A stretch of 64,000 nucleotides of DNA from Paucimonas lemoignei (lineage in GTDB: Bacteria; Pseudomonadota; Gammaproteobacteria; Pseudomonadales; Pseudomonadaceae). Below the pieces are notes generated by a model, which did not search any database, had not been told where the DNA came from, and saw only the letters and a program-made list of their open reading frames with translations. Positions within the stretch are counted from its first letter, which is position 1. Every line of letters begins with the position of its first letter. Shown here one piece after another: positions 46,276 through 54,668 of this stretch. The translations under genes and the position numbers were made by a program. Location: positions 248,001-312,000 of the forward strand of contig LS483371.1 of NCBI GenBank assembly GCA_900475325.1. The letters are read 5' to 3'.

Positions 46276-46298
46276 AAAGGCGCTCCGTGAGCGCCTTT
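46276..46298 (-). terminator. Minus-strand intrinsic terminator left of the prophage
   Basis: Perfect 10-bp stem AAAGGCGCTC / GAGCGCCTTT with loop CGT; read leftward it is followed by T6. It could be the original terminator of the tRNA-Thr transcript whose 3' end remains at 46610-46653. Confidence 0.7.
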
Positions 46299-46522
46299 GA
46301 TAAGGAGTAGTCGCAGCGATTCTTTAGCTCCGGGCCATCACGGCCGTGGGTTCAGGATCCGACAGGGCTAGCCTGTCGTCACTACTTCAGAGAGAGCCAG
46401 TATCTCTGCTGCCGAGATTCTGAGGGGGACAGTGCTGGAACCCATGCTCAGAGATGCGCAATTGCAGGCCTTGGGGCGGGATTTTCGGTGGAGGTTGGTT
46501 TGAGTGTCAATGGCACAAACAT

Positions 46523-46550
46523 GCCTTCGCAGCCTTCGGCAGCTCCTACA
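46523..46550. repeat. Single REP copy
   Basis: CCTTCGCAGCCTTCGGCAGC followed by TCCTACA; unpaired copy of the second REP family beside the prophage boundary. Confidence 0.75.
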
Positions 46551-46609
46551 AAATCAAGCGCGCACAAAAAAGGCCCATCTTTCGGTAAGCCTCTTCTTAT
46601 ACTGCGTAT

Positions 46610-46653
46610 GGTGCCGGCACCAGGAGTCGAACCGGGACCTACTGATTACAAGG
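46610..46653 (-). pseudogene. 3'-half remnant of tRNA-Thr(TGT), probable prophage attachment site
   Basis: On the minus strand the text reads CTTGTAATC (anticodon loop with TGT), AGTAGGTC, a T-arm with TTCGACT, and TGCCGGCACCA including CCA. The 5' half of a tRNA is absent, and one base of the T-stem seems lost compared with a normal CCGGG / CCTGG stem, so it is not a working tRNA. Such half-tRNA copies mark the distal junction left when a phage integrates at a tRNA 3' end; the integrase gene lies 2.6 kb to the right. An intact tRNA-Thr is expected at the right end, outside this window. Confidence 0.75.
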
Positions 46654-46963
46654 AAGGTGCTTTTAACCTATAAATCAACAGGTTGCAGCTATCCTTGTTA
46701 CGTCGAAATCCTACGCATGCGCTAGTCTACGGCATGCTTAAAGCCGCTGTTACGTGGCAACACAGCGGCTCGCCTGTCTTCCTCGGTCACCTTAGTCCTG
46801 CACTCAGACCAACGATGGATCCCCAAATTAAGCTATGACTGATGCCTCTATCTGAGCACATACACTACGCCGGTGGGGACGAATGGCTCGATTTCAGTAA
46901 AGTTAATCTGAGAATTGAAGGTTGGTTTTGCGTTGCGACAACTCCTGAACGGCCTAATCCATA
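46654..46963. other. Prophage left margin without a recognised gene
   Basis: Holds a 9-bp stem hairpin AGCCGCTGT / ACAGCGGCT (46742-46770) and a 34-codon frame of low credibility. Base composition turns AT-rich toward the cassette that follows. Confidence 0.4.
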
Positions 46964-47644
46964 TTAATCGGTGTAGCTCGCGGTCAACTGTTTGGATTTT
47001 GGGCTGTTGACGCTACCGCGTATTAATTTAAATTCTTCTTGTTCTATAACTCCGTGCTTATAAGTCAGACCGCCGTCAGGTAACTTAGATTCGGATTTGA
47101 AGATATAGATTTTACTATTCGAGGTGATGGCGTTATACACTTTAAGCCTATTAAGCTTCGCCATCGGATTAGACGAGGGATCCATGCCGGCCAATAGCCA
47201 CATTGCGCAATGAGTAGGAGGAGTAAGCGCGTTACCTGTATTGCAGATTTTTATGTAACCATTCCGGTTGTTTTTGATATCGCTCAGAACCTCGAGATAT
47301 TCAATTCTGAATAGTGCGAAGTAGGACGGTAAGTCGAAGCTTTCACGTATATGCTCCACAGCCTCCAAAAGTTCGGTAGCTAAGGAATCCGTTTCTGGCG
47401 GGATAGGATCTTTTTCATTTATCCAAAAGAGCGATACGTGATCTTCGATAGAACCGTCGCGCTTGACTCTCAGTTCTAATAGTGAGCCATCTAAATTAAA
47501 TATGCCGCCTATGTAATTTAGATCGAATACTTCTTCATATGTAAAAATGCAGTTTGAATTTTCAGCTTCAAGATATGCCCCGACTATCTTGTTTTTTTTA
47601 ACGAAGCGCCACAGGTACGGGTATTCTGTTATTAGCTGGTCCAA
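46964..47644 (-). CDS. Unknown protein, third gene of an AT-rich prophage cassette
   Basis: A 226-residue acidic, soluble protein with no signal peptide or membrane segment and no family I recognise. The start is TTG at 47644, 2 bases after the stop of the upstream gene, with GGGGA 8 bases upstream; the coupling supports it as real. It uses many AT-rich codons unlike the surrounding genome. It lies between the att remnant and the integrase, the usual place for lysogenic-conversion or defence cargo. Confidence 0.65.
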   Translation of the reverse strand: MDQLITEYPYLWRFVKKNKIVGAYLEAENSNCIFTYEEVFDLNYIGGIFNLDGSLLELRVKRDGSIEDHVSLFWINEKDPIPPETDSLATELLEAVEHIRESFDLPSYFALFRIEYLEVLSDIKNNRNGYIKICNTGNALTPPTHCAMWLLAGMDPSSNPMAKLNRLKVYNAITSNSKIYIFKSESKLPDGGLTYKHGVIEQEEFKLIRGSVNSPKSKQLTASYTD

Positions 47645-47646
47645 GG

Positions 47647-48246
47647 CTATTCCCCGCTATAGATGCTTAGGAGCTTACGAAGGCCGACAAAGTTGATGTT
47701 GTCATCGTTCTCGTTCAGATCAATAAATCCATCTATAGACATACTGTTGCCCTTCCCTTTTTTTACAACATAGGTGAAAGTAAGCTTTTTGTCTCCAGAT
47801 GCGATTATACTGAGACTATTAATCTTATTTTGCATGCTGACCAGTAATCCATTCAGGTCTCCATTTATTCCTATGCTTGTTTTTTTACTATTTATAAATG
47901 GGGCAAGCAAATAGGATTCTTTGCGAATTTCCTCCAGCTGGGCATCAGAGAACTCATATGGCGATTGATTGCTATCATTGAGTTGCTTTGAGTTAAAAGC
48001 TTTTCTCTTGTCAATAAGCTCGTTAATTCTTCTCGTGAAAACTAAAGTGTCTAAAAAAGCTTGATCATAATAAGATCGCTCCAGCTTTAAAAAATAGCTA
48101 GAAACGCTAACGCTTTTTATCGCAGTTTTCTCCCTGGCGCGAATTTTTTTGGGCAGAACATATCCGTCAGCCGAGTTTATCTCATCTAATATCCATTGCG
48201 TCACTGGCGTTGAATTATCATTTTTCATCTTCGTCTTCATCTTCAT
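47647..48246 (-). CDS. Unknown protein, second gene of the AT-rich cassette
   Basis: A 199-residue protein, lysine- and asparagine-rich, with no recognised family. The middle is likely helical (FLKLERSYYDQAFLDTLVFTRRINELIDKRKAF) and the last 70 residues are beta-like (INSLSIIASGDKKLTFTYVV). The true start may be 48228 (MKNDNSTPV) rather than 48246; both lie inside the end of the preceding gene, so translation is likely coupled. Confidence 0.65.
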   Translation of the reverse strand: MKMKTKMKNDNSTPVTQWILDEINSADGYVLPKKIRAREKTAIKSVSVSSYFLKLERSYYDQAFLDTLVFTRRINELIDKRKAFNSKQLNDSNQSPYEFSDAQLEEIRKESYLLAPFINSKKTSIGINGDLNGLLVSMQNKINSLSIIASGDKKLTFTYVVKKGKGNSMSIDGFIDLNENDDNINFVGLRKLLSIYSGE

Positions 48247-48430
48247 CTTCTATGAAGCGGACGAGAAGTTTCAACATTTCTGAAGCGATGTCACGATTTA
48301 AAGCAACTGAAAAGAAAACATTCTTTTCGGCGCCGTTGGGCGCATCCACAAAATCTAAAATAAGGATTTCGTCAGTAGATTGGGCCGCGAATCCTAGTGG
48401 GAACGCTGGAGGGTTTTTCCGGATACTCAT
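48218..48430 (-). CDS. Small acidic-tailed protein, first gene of the AT-rich cassette
   Basis: A 70-residue protein with the text DEILILDFVDAPNGAEKNVFFSVALNRDIASEMLKLL-type core and an acidic EDEDEDEDEK tail. The core loosely recalls DUF3467-like small proteins (a beta hairpin, then a helix after a LNRDIA/LSPETA-like turn), but this is only a resemblance. The acidic tail is encoded by GAA/GAT repeats that also contain the start codons of the next gene. Confidence 0.6.
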   Translation of the reverse strand: MSIRKNPPAFPLGFAAQSTDEILILDFVDAPNGAEKNVFFSVALNRDIASEMLKLLVRFIEDEDEDEDEK

Positions 48431-48525
48431 TAGTAGAACACCTTGTTTTCAAGTACAGAATATCAATTCTAGTAGGTTACCTCGTTTTCACACGCCTTGC
48501 GATAGGCCTAAATGAAGGCATTTTC

Positions 48526-48738
48526 ATGCTAGAGGCTCAAATGTGGCATCTGTGTCTGGAACTGGTTGCCCGCCCATCTGAAAGGGTGCGGATAACGCCG
48601 TTTATGTTCAATAGCTCCCCGGAAAAGCCCCTCCGGGGGCTACAAATCCGGGGTTTTCTTCCGCTGGAGACAGACAGCGCGGCTGCTTATGAATTTCTGG
48701 CCCCGTACTTCTACCCGCCAATAGCCAATCATTCCTGA
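48526..48738 (+). CDS. Hypothetical small protein
   Basis: A 70-codon frame starting ATG with GAAGG 7 bases upstream (MLEAQMWHLCLELVARPSER at the start). No family recognised. It contains a GCCCC-TCC-GGGGC hairpin, and the evidence for coding is weak; it may be non-coding. Confidence 0.3.
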   Translation: MLEAQMWHLCLELVARPSERVRITPFMFNSSPEKPLRGLQIRGFLPLETDSAAAYEFLAPYFYPPIANHS

Positions 48739-48815
48739 CCCAGATGCTGACTTACGCTATAGATGAGGTAGGGAGGAATTCGGATGTTCCTCCCCCGCGC
48801 ATATGGAGATGTGTG

Positions 48816-49109
48816 ATGCCTCAAACATTTGATGTGAATAGCTACTGCCAAAACCTCAGCAAAAGCGACGTGCTTAGCGCCAGGCTCATTGGCTGGACAG
48901 GCCGGTGGTCCTTGTGCGGAAGCTTCGTCCTCTGTTGCCAGTGCCTGAGCCTTCAGACTGTCAATGACGCCAGCCAGCCGTTTAAGCATCTCAAAGGCTG
49001 CTCAGCCTCCGGGATAGGCCGCTACCCATGGCAAGAGCTGCGAGAAGTGATAGGTGCAGTGGATACCCCATCGCTGAACAAGGCGATCAGAAAAGCAGAT
49101 AACCACTAA
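48816..49109 (+). CDS. Small prophage protein with cysteine/histidine cluster
   Basis: A 97-residue protein starting MPQTFDVNSYCQNLSKSDV, with a possible metal-binding arrangement CCQC ... H-x4-C (FVLCCQCLSLQTVNDASQPFKHLKGCSA). GGAG lies 7 bases before the ATG. It converges with the integrase gene, and a strong bidirectional terminator separates them. Function unknown; small zinc-finger-like proteins are common in phage early regions. Confidence 0.5.
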   Translation: MPQTFDVNSYCQNLSKSDVLSARLIGWTGRWSLCGSFVLCCQCLSLQTVNDASQPFKHLKGCSASGIGRYPWQELREVIGAVDTPSLNKAIRKADNH

Positions 49110-49122
49110 CTCACCACGGTTC

Positions 49123-49162
49123 AAAAAAGCCCACCTTGCGTGACACTGCGGTGGGCTTTTTT
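49123..49162. terminator. Bidirectional terminator between the small protein and the integrase
   Basis: Stem AAAAAAGCCCACC / GGTGGGCTTTTTT (13 bp), T6 on both strands, between convergent genes. Confidence 0.9.
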
Positions 49163-49201
49163 GCGACCGCTAAACGCAGAACTTGCGACTGACCTAGCCG
49201 T

Positions 49202-50350
49202 TTAGATCTGCGAAGCATTTACCAAAGGAACGCTCAGATCGTAGATATCCATCATCGCTTCGTCCCGATGACCACTGGCCTCCTGCTTGTCCGCCCGGTT
49301 GCCAGCGGTGTCAGTAATACCCCGGCGTTTGAGATCGTGCAGGCCAAAACGCTGCTCGGCGGTGATTGTGCCGTCGGCGATCGCCGAGGTGATGAACCGT
49401 TGCCAAGCTGTGTCCAGGCTGGATTTGCGCAGTGATCCGCCGTGGCTGGCCACGATCAGGTAACGCCGCTCGGATCGCAGCGGAATGACCGTGGATTTGC
49501 TGGCCCAGACCTTGGCCCGGTAGGCCTTCGCCCCTTCCCAAGCGGCGCGCAGACGCGGCGTCCAGCGCACGATGTTATCCCGACTGCCCTTGCGCCGGTT
49601 GGTCAGGATGCCCTCGGCCAATTCGTGGGCATCGGTCAGGGTAATGGTCTCAATACCGCGTAGACGGCACAGGTAGCTAATCTCCATCACGTAGCTCAGG
49701 TACTGCGGACAGCCGCCTTTCTCGTTCCTGGCCAAGCGGCCAAACGCCAGGGCGCGGTCGACCAGGTCGTCCATGACCTTGTGCCCCGGCAACCGTCGGC
49801 GTTTGCGTTCCACCGGCGCTTCGATGCCTTGGGCCGGATTGATGTCCAGGAACCCCCGGTTGCGCCCCCACTGCAGCACGCGACGCAGGTAGCGCAACAC
49901 GTGCGCCGCTTTGGAGGGCGTACCCTCGTCAGCCAGCCGGTCGACGATGCGCTGGATCAGCGCGGCCGTGAACTTCTTCACCTGGAGATCGCCCAGCGGT
50001 TTGCCCAGTTTGGTGGGGATGGCCAGCAGCACGTCACGTGAATAACAGTAGTCGTCATGAGTATTGGGGCTGAGTTTCTTGTAGCGATCGCTCAGGTGAT
50101 ATTGCGTACAGACGTAGCGCAACGTGCCCTGGTCCACTCCCGAGGTCTGCTCCATGATCTGGTGCAGCTCGGCCAGGGTGACGTCGGCGGGCGCGACGTT
50201 GCGCCGTCGCTGTTTACCGTGCTCGTCGTAATGCAGCGTGTACCACACACCGGCGTTGCGATGATCAAAGTAGATGGCCGCTGGGAGAGCGGCCTGATCG
50301 ACGTGACTGGGGATGTGCGGATTATGCTTCCGCTTGCGTGCTCGCCTCAT
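49202..50350 (-). CDS. int: Phage tyrosine integrase
   Basis: A 382-residue tyrosine recombinase: an N-terminal arm-binding region, a SAM-like core-binding domain (about 75-180) and a catalytic domain with R231 (LCRLRGIET), K254 (NRRKGSRDN), H338 in the HDLKRR motif, H361 (SGHRDEAMMDIYD) and nucleophile Y370. It would drive integration at the tRNA-Thr site whose remnant is at 46610. It overlaps the upstream DUF4224 gene by 4 bases. Confidence 0.93.
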   Translation of the reverse strand: MRRARKRKHNPHIPSHVDQAALPAAIYFDHRNAGVWYTLHYDEHGKQRRRNVAPADVTLAELHQIMEQTSGVDQGTLRYVCTQYHLSDRYKKLSPNTHDDYCYSRDVLLAIPTKLGKPLGDLQVKKFTAALIQRIVDRLADEGTPSKAAHVLRYLRRVLQWGRNRGFLDINPAQGIEAPVERKRRRLPGHKVMDDLVDRALAFGRLARNEKGGCPQYLSYVMEISYLCRLRGIETITLTDAHELAEGILTNRRKGSRDNIVRWTPRLRAAWEGAKAYRAKVWASKSTVIPLRSERRYLIVASHGGSLRKSSLDTAWQRFITSAIADGTITAEQRFGLHDLKRRGITDTAGNRADKQEASGHRDEAMMDIYDLSVPLVNASQI

Positions 50351-50559
50351 AGGATGTTGATGTCGTAGTGCTCGGAGGCCACGGATTCTATGCCCGCTGC
50401 CTGGTGAATGAGACCCAGCGTCGTCCAGGGGCCGGTGCGCCCTCTGAACATGCGGATACCCTGATTAATCAGGGAACGTTCGACGTCGGAGCGGCGTTGA
50501 TAGCCGGTGATGCGCTGCAGGTCCTCAAACGTGAGGACGGTGGTTGTAGGGGAATTCAT
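50347..50559 (-). CDS. DUF4224-family protein, possible excisionase
   Basis: A 70-residue protein (TVLTFEDLQRITGYQRRSDVERSLINQGIRMFRG) of the DUF4224 type, small winged-helix-like proteins next to phage integrases. Its position upstream of int with a 4-base overlap suggests a role in directing recombination, as excisionases do, but this is not shown. Confidence 0.75.
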   Translation of the reverse strand: MNSPTTTVLTFEDLQRITGYQRRSDVERSLINQGIRMFRGRTGPWTTLGLIHQAAGIESVASEHYDINIL

Positions 50560-50635
50560 GATTGCTCTCTACGGGAAGCAGCAACCAGGGCAGTGTAGCG
50601 TTTCGCCCTGGTGCTAAAAGCCAGAAGCTAAAGGC

Positions 50636-50902
50636 TCAATTACTGACAGGTTGACGGGCAAGCACTTGGGTAATGACCTGAGCGTCGATGGCGGTCAGGT
50701 CGCCCTGACTATTGGCGAGGGTGGCGAGGTTTGTCAGGCGCTCGCGGGCATCCGGCGTCTTGTGCACCAGGTAGCCGATCAAGGCCGCGCCGATGATGGC
50801 GGTGGCCACGGTTCGACGGCTGGGAGTGAAGCGCGCATGGGTACGCGGATCGTGACGTGTGGTAGCCTCATGGCTATCGCTGATAAGTGGTTGTACTAGC
50901 AA
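50636..50902 (-). CDS. Small single-membrane-segment prophage protein
   Basis: An 88-residue protein with a central hydrophobic helix (TVATAIIGAALIGYLVH, about residues 32-48) between charged flanks. The start is TTG at 50902 with AGGAG 7 bases upstream, a strong Shine-Dalgarno that decides the start. No family recognised. It lies among early genes on the same strand. Confidence 0.6.
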   Translation of the reverse strand: MLVQPLISDSHEATTRHDPRTHARFTPSRRTVATAIIGAALIGYLVHKTPDARERLTNLATLANSQGDLTAIDAQVITQVLARQPVSN

Positions 50903-50968
50903 GGTGCGGCTCCTTTCAGTGGTTGGTGTCGGGGAGGTACGAACTCCTCGACGCCCTTGTTTTCGGTG

Positions 50969-51280
50969 TTAACCGGCGCTTGGGTTCAGCGGATCCGATC
51001 GCACCAGGTGAATCACCAGACTCTCCAGATCGGTGACCTCTTCGGTCTCTGACTGCCATTCCAAAACCGCCTGAATCTGGTCGCGGCTGCAGCCCATCAC
51101 CAGAATCTCGCGCTCACCTCGAGCGGCGCGGACTTCCAAAATCCCCAGCAGACCTTCAACCGCATAGGCATGCGCGTGGACGACCGGAAAGCCATCGCGG
51201 GTTTCGGTCAGGCCAGCGAACACCACGCCGGTCATGTAGGCCTCTTCAACCGGGGTACCGCTGATTACTTGAATCTGCAT
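50969..51280 (-). CDS. Small prophage protein of unknown function
   Basis: A 103-residue soluble protein (MQIQVISGTPVEEAYMTGVV at the start). No family recognised. AAGGA 8 bases before the ATG at 51280 decides the start. It lies 23 bases after the primase-helicase stop, part of the leftward early operon. Confidence 0.6.
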   Translation of the reverse strand: MQIQVISGTPVEEAYMTGVVFAGLTETRDGFPVVHAHAYAVEGLLGILEVRAARGEREILVMGCSRDQIQAVLEWQSETEEVTDLESLVIHLVRSDPLNPSAG

Positions 51281-51303
51281 CGACGTTTCCTTGTTGGTGT
51301 TGA

Positions 51304-53997
51304 TCAGGCTGCTTGGAAAATCCAGCACCGCACCGTTTTGGCTTTGTTGGCCGCGTCGACGTCCCAGGCCGAACACACGTTGCGATTGGTCTCGATGAAC
51401 TTGGGGCACTTACTGGTTTTCAGGTGGCGTTTCAGCTCGGTCAGGTCGGGCACCTTCTGGCGTTTCTCTGCCGCTTCCTTCGCAAAGTCGTTCAGGTTCA
51501 CGGCAATCAACCCTTCGTTGCGAGAGTGATTGAGGCCACCGGCGGTGCTGTTCAGGTACTCGTACAGCTCCCAAAATTCGACGACGATCGGGTGATCTGC
51601 GTTGATCGCCAGCTGGCGTTCCTTGGCCATGCTCTGGATCTCCACATGGGCGGCTTTGATCTGTTGCTTGGTCAGCGGTACGACGTGCACCAGGGCGTCG
51701 ACCAGCGCGTGCAACTGGGCGTGATTCTTGGCGATCCGGACCGTACGAATTTCAGGCAGGGCCAGCAGCTGCTGTTCGTAGATCGGCACCTGTTCGCGAA
51801 CGGTCTGCATCACGCTGCTTTCTTTCATCGTGGCCTTGACCAAAAATCCGCTGACGCAGTCGACCGGCATACGCTCCAGCTTTTCTACCAACAGCTTGGT
51901 CTGTGGGGTCTGGCCATCCTTGGTCATAGCGATGTGCACCAGGCGCTGCAGGATGGGTTCGGACGCATTCACCGCATGGTTCTGCCCGATTACAACCGCC
52001 CCACGGAAAGGCGGTTCCCGTGTGTCGTTGCCGTTGTTCTTAACGCCGGTGGAGCGAACGCTGCGGCCGTTGTAGGCAGTCTTGAGTTCGTCCCAGTCGT
52101 ACTGCTTGGTCTGGCTGCCGTCAGTCTTTTCCCGCTCCGACTCGATTAGCACCACAGGCAGGTTGCCGACCTGGGCGAAGTTCCGTGCTCGAGCAACGGG
52201 CGTGCCCTTGGTTGGGTCGAAGCCCTCGTAATCGATACGGCCGCAAAGCTTCCACAGGAATTCGATCAGGGTGGATTTACCGGCGCCGGGTTCACCGATG
52301 ATTTCGGCAAAGGGGTAGCTTTTCTGGTACTGGCGGATCTGCTCGGCGAACAGGGATCCGAACCAGAAGGCCAGCGCTACCAGTCCTTTGGGCCCGAAAC
52401 ATTCCCAAATGATGTCCAGCCACTCGGTATCGAATTTCTCCAAATCGGTATTCAGGTTGAGAGTGACCGACTGGCTAAGCGTCTTGATGCTCAACCGCTC
52501 CATGTCGAAGAAGTCTTCTTCGTTGAGCTTGAACACCTTGCCGTCTCGAACCGCTACGTCGCCATAGACATACGCGCCGTGCTCTTTGGTGTAGCCGGTG
52601 AAGTCGATGGTCTGAACGGTTTTGAGCGCATCTGTCTGCTCTTCAATGAAGGCATCCAGCTGCTGCGTGGTGCCAGTGAACATCCCGCCCGGCGCGATGC
52701 CAAGCAGACGCTTCTTGAACTCGGCAGAGGAGGAGATCTGCGAGCTGGTAAAGGTGTTCTTGATTGGAGCGGCATCGTGAGCGAACGTGATCCGGAAGTA
52801 ATACCAGGATTCGTCGGTTAGCTTGTTTTCCTGGTAGTACAGGGCTTTCGGGTTGCAAGTGGCGATCCGCTGCAGCGCGCCGCACTGTTGCATGGCCTTT
52901 GCCCGCATCTGCTTGTTGTTCAGCTGCTGGTCGTCGTGGTGCTCGCTCTCTTCCAGCTCCTGGATCGCCTTGTTGTACTTATCCAGATCGAGCCGGAACC
53001 AGTAGAGGCGGTTGCCGAACTCCAGGTGGAATTCGCTACGGCGCTTCCAGTCGAACATGACCAGGGCTTTTTCGGTCGCGTTTTCTGCGATCAGCAGAGC
53101 GCCGAAGTGCCGTGCGGTGGTGATGTCTTTATCGACCTGAGCAGCGCGCTTCTCACCTTCGTCCAGGAACTGCCAGCGCTGGTGGAGATCGTTCCAGTCG
53201 ACCTTTCTGTTGTCGCGTTGGGGGATCTGCGCCGCTTCGCAAGTAAAGCCCAGCTCGCGAGCCATGCGCACCCAGCGCTTCGTGTAAGCGTGGGCACCGG
53301 GTTCGTTATCCAGCGCCCATACCAGCTTCGGCAGACTGCCCTGGCGCGCTTCTGCCAGTGCTTTAAGGGAGTCAGCCGGGAATGCGTTGGAGGACATTGC
53401 AGATACGGCGGCAATGTCATGGTGACGCAGGGCAATCGCGTCAAAGATGCCTTCTACAATCCATAGCTCTTTGACGGTAGCCAGGTCGACGTCCGGCGGA
53501 CACCACCAGACACCCTTATAACTCTCGCCTGGCATGAAGCGGGCTTTCATCTTGCCGAAGCGTGCTGGCTTGTCGATCAGCCGCTCCCAATAACCGCCTT
53601 TCTCCAGGGCAAACCGAACCGTCGCGCTACCGGCGTTGTGCTGGCTCGAGTAGTACGTGTCCTGAGTAAACCAATTGCCGATCAGGGAAATATCGAAGCC
53701 ACGGGAGAACTCCAAGTACGCCCGTGCTGTAGCCGACGGCGCGTTTTCAGTGGCTGGAACGCGCTTGCTCCAGTCTTCGAAAAGGTCGGCGTAGATTTCC
53801 TTGACGTGCACGGTGTGGCCACACTTTTCCTGGCGACCGCAGATGAGCTGCCAAGGACTGTCGAATCGTGTGTACAGCTCCCTTTTGTTGCACTTGGGAC
53901 ACGTACCGCCGCGCATGTAATTGGTAGGCGCTCGGTGTTTGAGGCCGAAGTCGGACTCGATGCGCTGCAGGATGTCGTGACGTAGATCGTCTCTCAT
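51304..53997 (-). CDS. Phage primase-helicase
   Basis: An 897-residue replication protein. N-terminal zinc ribbon (C33, C36, C53, C59 region), TOPRIM-like primase core with E182 in WIVEGIFDAIAL and acidic ALDNEP around 228, and a C-terminal P-loop helicase domain with Walker A GEPGAGKST at 568-576. It should prime and unwind DNA for prophage replication after induction. It overlaps by 4 bases the small gene at 53994 and leads the early operon's largest unit. Confidence 0.85.
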   Translation of the reverse strand: MRDDLRHDILQRIESDFGLKHRAPTNYMRGGTCPKCNKRELYTRFDSPWQLICGRQEKCGHTVHVKEIYADLFEDWSKRVPATENAPSATARAYLEFSRGFDISLIGNWFTQDTYYSSQHNAGSATVRFALEKGGYWERLIDKPARFGKMKARFMPGESYKGVWWCPPDVDLATVKELWIVEGIFDAIALRHHDIAAVSAMSSNAFPADSLKALAEARQGSLPKLVWALDNEPGAHAYTKRWVRMARELGFTCEAAQIPQRDNRKVDWNDLHQRWQFLDEGEKRAAQVDKDITTARHFGALLIAENATEKALVMFDWKRRSEFHLEFGNRLYWFRLDLDKYNKAIQELEESEHHDDQQLNNKQMRAKAMQQCGALQRIATCNPKALYYQENKLTDESWYYFRITFAHDAAPIKNTFTSSQISSSAEFKKRLLGIAPGGMFTGTTQQLDAFIEEQTDALKTVQTIDFTGYTKEHGAYVYGDVAVRDGKVFKLNEEDFFDMERLSIKTLSQSVTLNLNTDLEKFDTEWLDIIWECFGPKGLVALAFWFGSLFAEQIRQYQKSYPFAEIIGEPGAGKSTLIEFLWKLCGRIDYEGFDPTKGTPVARARNFAQVGNLPVVLIESEREKTDGSQTKQYDWDELKTAYNGRSVRSTGVKNNGNDTREPPFRGAVVIGQNHAVNASEPILQRLVHIAMTKDGQTPQTKLLVEKLERMPVDCVSGFLVKATMKESSVMQTVREQVPIYEQQLLALPEIRTVRIAKNHAQLHALVDALVHVVPLTKQQIKAAHVEIQSMAKERQLAINADHPIVVEFWELYEYLNSTAGGLNHSRNEGLIAVNLNDFAKEAAEKRQKVPDLTELKRHLKTSKCPKFIETNRNVCSAWDVDAANKAKTVRCWIFQAA

Positions 53998-54233
53998 GAT
54001 TGCTTCACTGCTTTAAGACTTTGGGACAGGGCTGCCATTAGGCGTTTTTGCGCGGCCATGACCGGGACGTGGGCGAGAATTGCGCCGTGGCGCAGACCGT
54101 CCGCAACAAAGCGGAACTGGTCGGCATACCAGTGTTCTTGAAGGCTCGAGCTGTACTGTTCACGCATAGCGGCCAGCAACGCTTCGGCCTCTGCCGGTGG
54201 CAGTTGAGTGGTGACAATTACGGCGTTTCCCAT
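53994..54233 (-). CDS. Small early prophage protein
   Basis: A 79-residue helical protein (MGNAVIVTTQLPPAEAEALL). GAGG 7 bases before the ATG at 54233. No family recognised. It overlaps the primase-helicase start by 4 bases. Confidence 0.6.
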   Translation of the reverse strand: MGNAVIVTTQLPPAEAEALLAAMREQYSSSLQEHWYADQFRFVADGLRHGAILAHVPVMAAQKRLMAALSQSLKAVKQS

Positions 54234-54305
54234 CGTAAAACCTCGAATTCGGGCGCAGCTCACCCATACCCACGGGGCGTGGGGCAGGCAATGTGTTGGG
54301 GGTAC

Positions 54306-54668
54306 TTAGTGAGCGGGGGTAATGCGTTTGCCGTGACCGGCAGAAATTAGGTGTTCGTAAATCAAATAAACCGGCACTGACCAGGTGCAGCCGCGAATCG
54401 GATCAGTAATGACGACGGTGTGTTCTGCGCTTGCTTGGAGGTCGACCTGTTGACGGACGTTGATAGCCGCCAGATCGCTAAGGGCTTCACAGACCAATCG
54501 GAGCGCCAGCGCTTTATCGACCTGAAAACTGTCCACCATGTGGCCGATCGTGCGCTCAATGAATTGACCCTGATCACCGAGGTGTTCGCCTTGATGACGC
54601 TCGAGAAATGCCAAAGCAGCTGCCCGCATGGTGCTGCGATAATCCATATCGGTGGAGGCACTGTTCAT
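54306..54668 (-). CDS. Early prophage protein of unknown function
   Basis: A 120-residue soluble protein, helical in the first 70 residues (MRAAALAFLERHQGEHLGDQ, then IGHMVDSFQVDKALALRLVCEAL) with a short beta-like end. No family recognised. It overlaps the YmfL-like gene by 4 bases. Confidence 0.6.
   Translation of the reverse strand: MNSASTDMDYRSTMRAAALAFLERHQGEHLGDQGQFIERTIGHMVDSFQVDKALALRLVCEALSDLAAINVRQQVDLQASAEHTVVITDPIRGCTWSVPVYLIYEHLISAGHGKRITPAH

Noticed and set aside
46488..46725. Plus-strand frames across the tRNA remnant
   Set aside because: They translate a REP and the tRNA-Thr fragment and have no coding signs.
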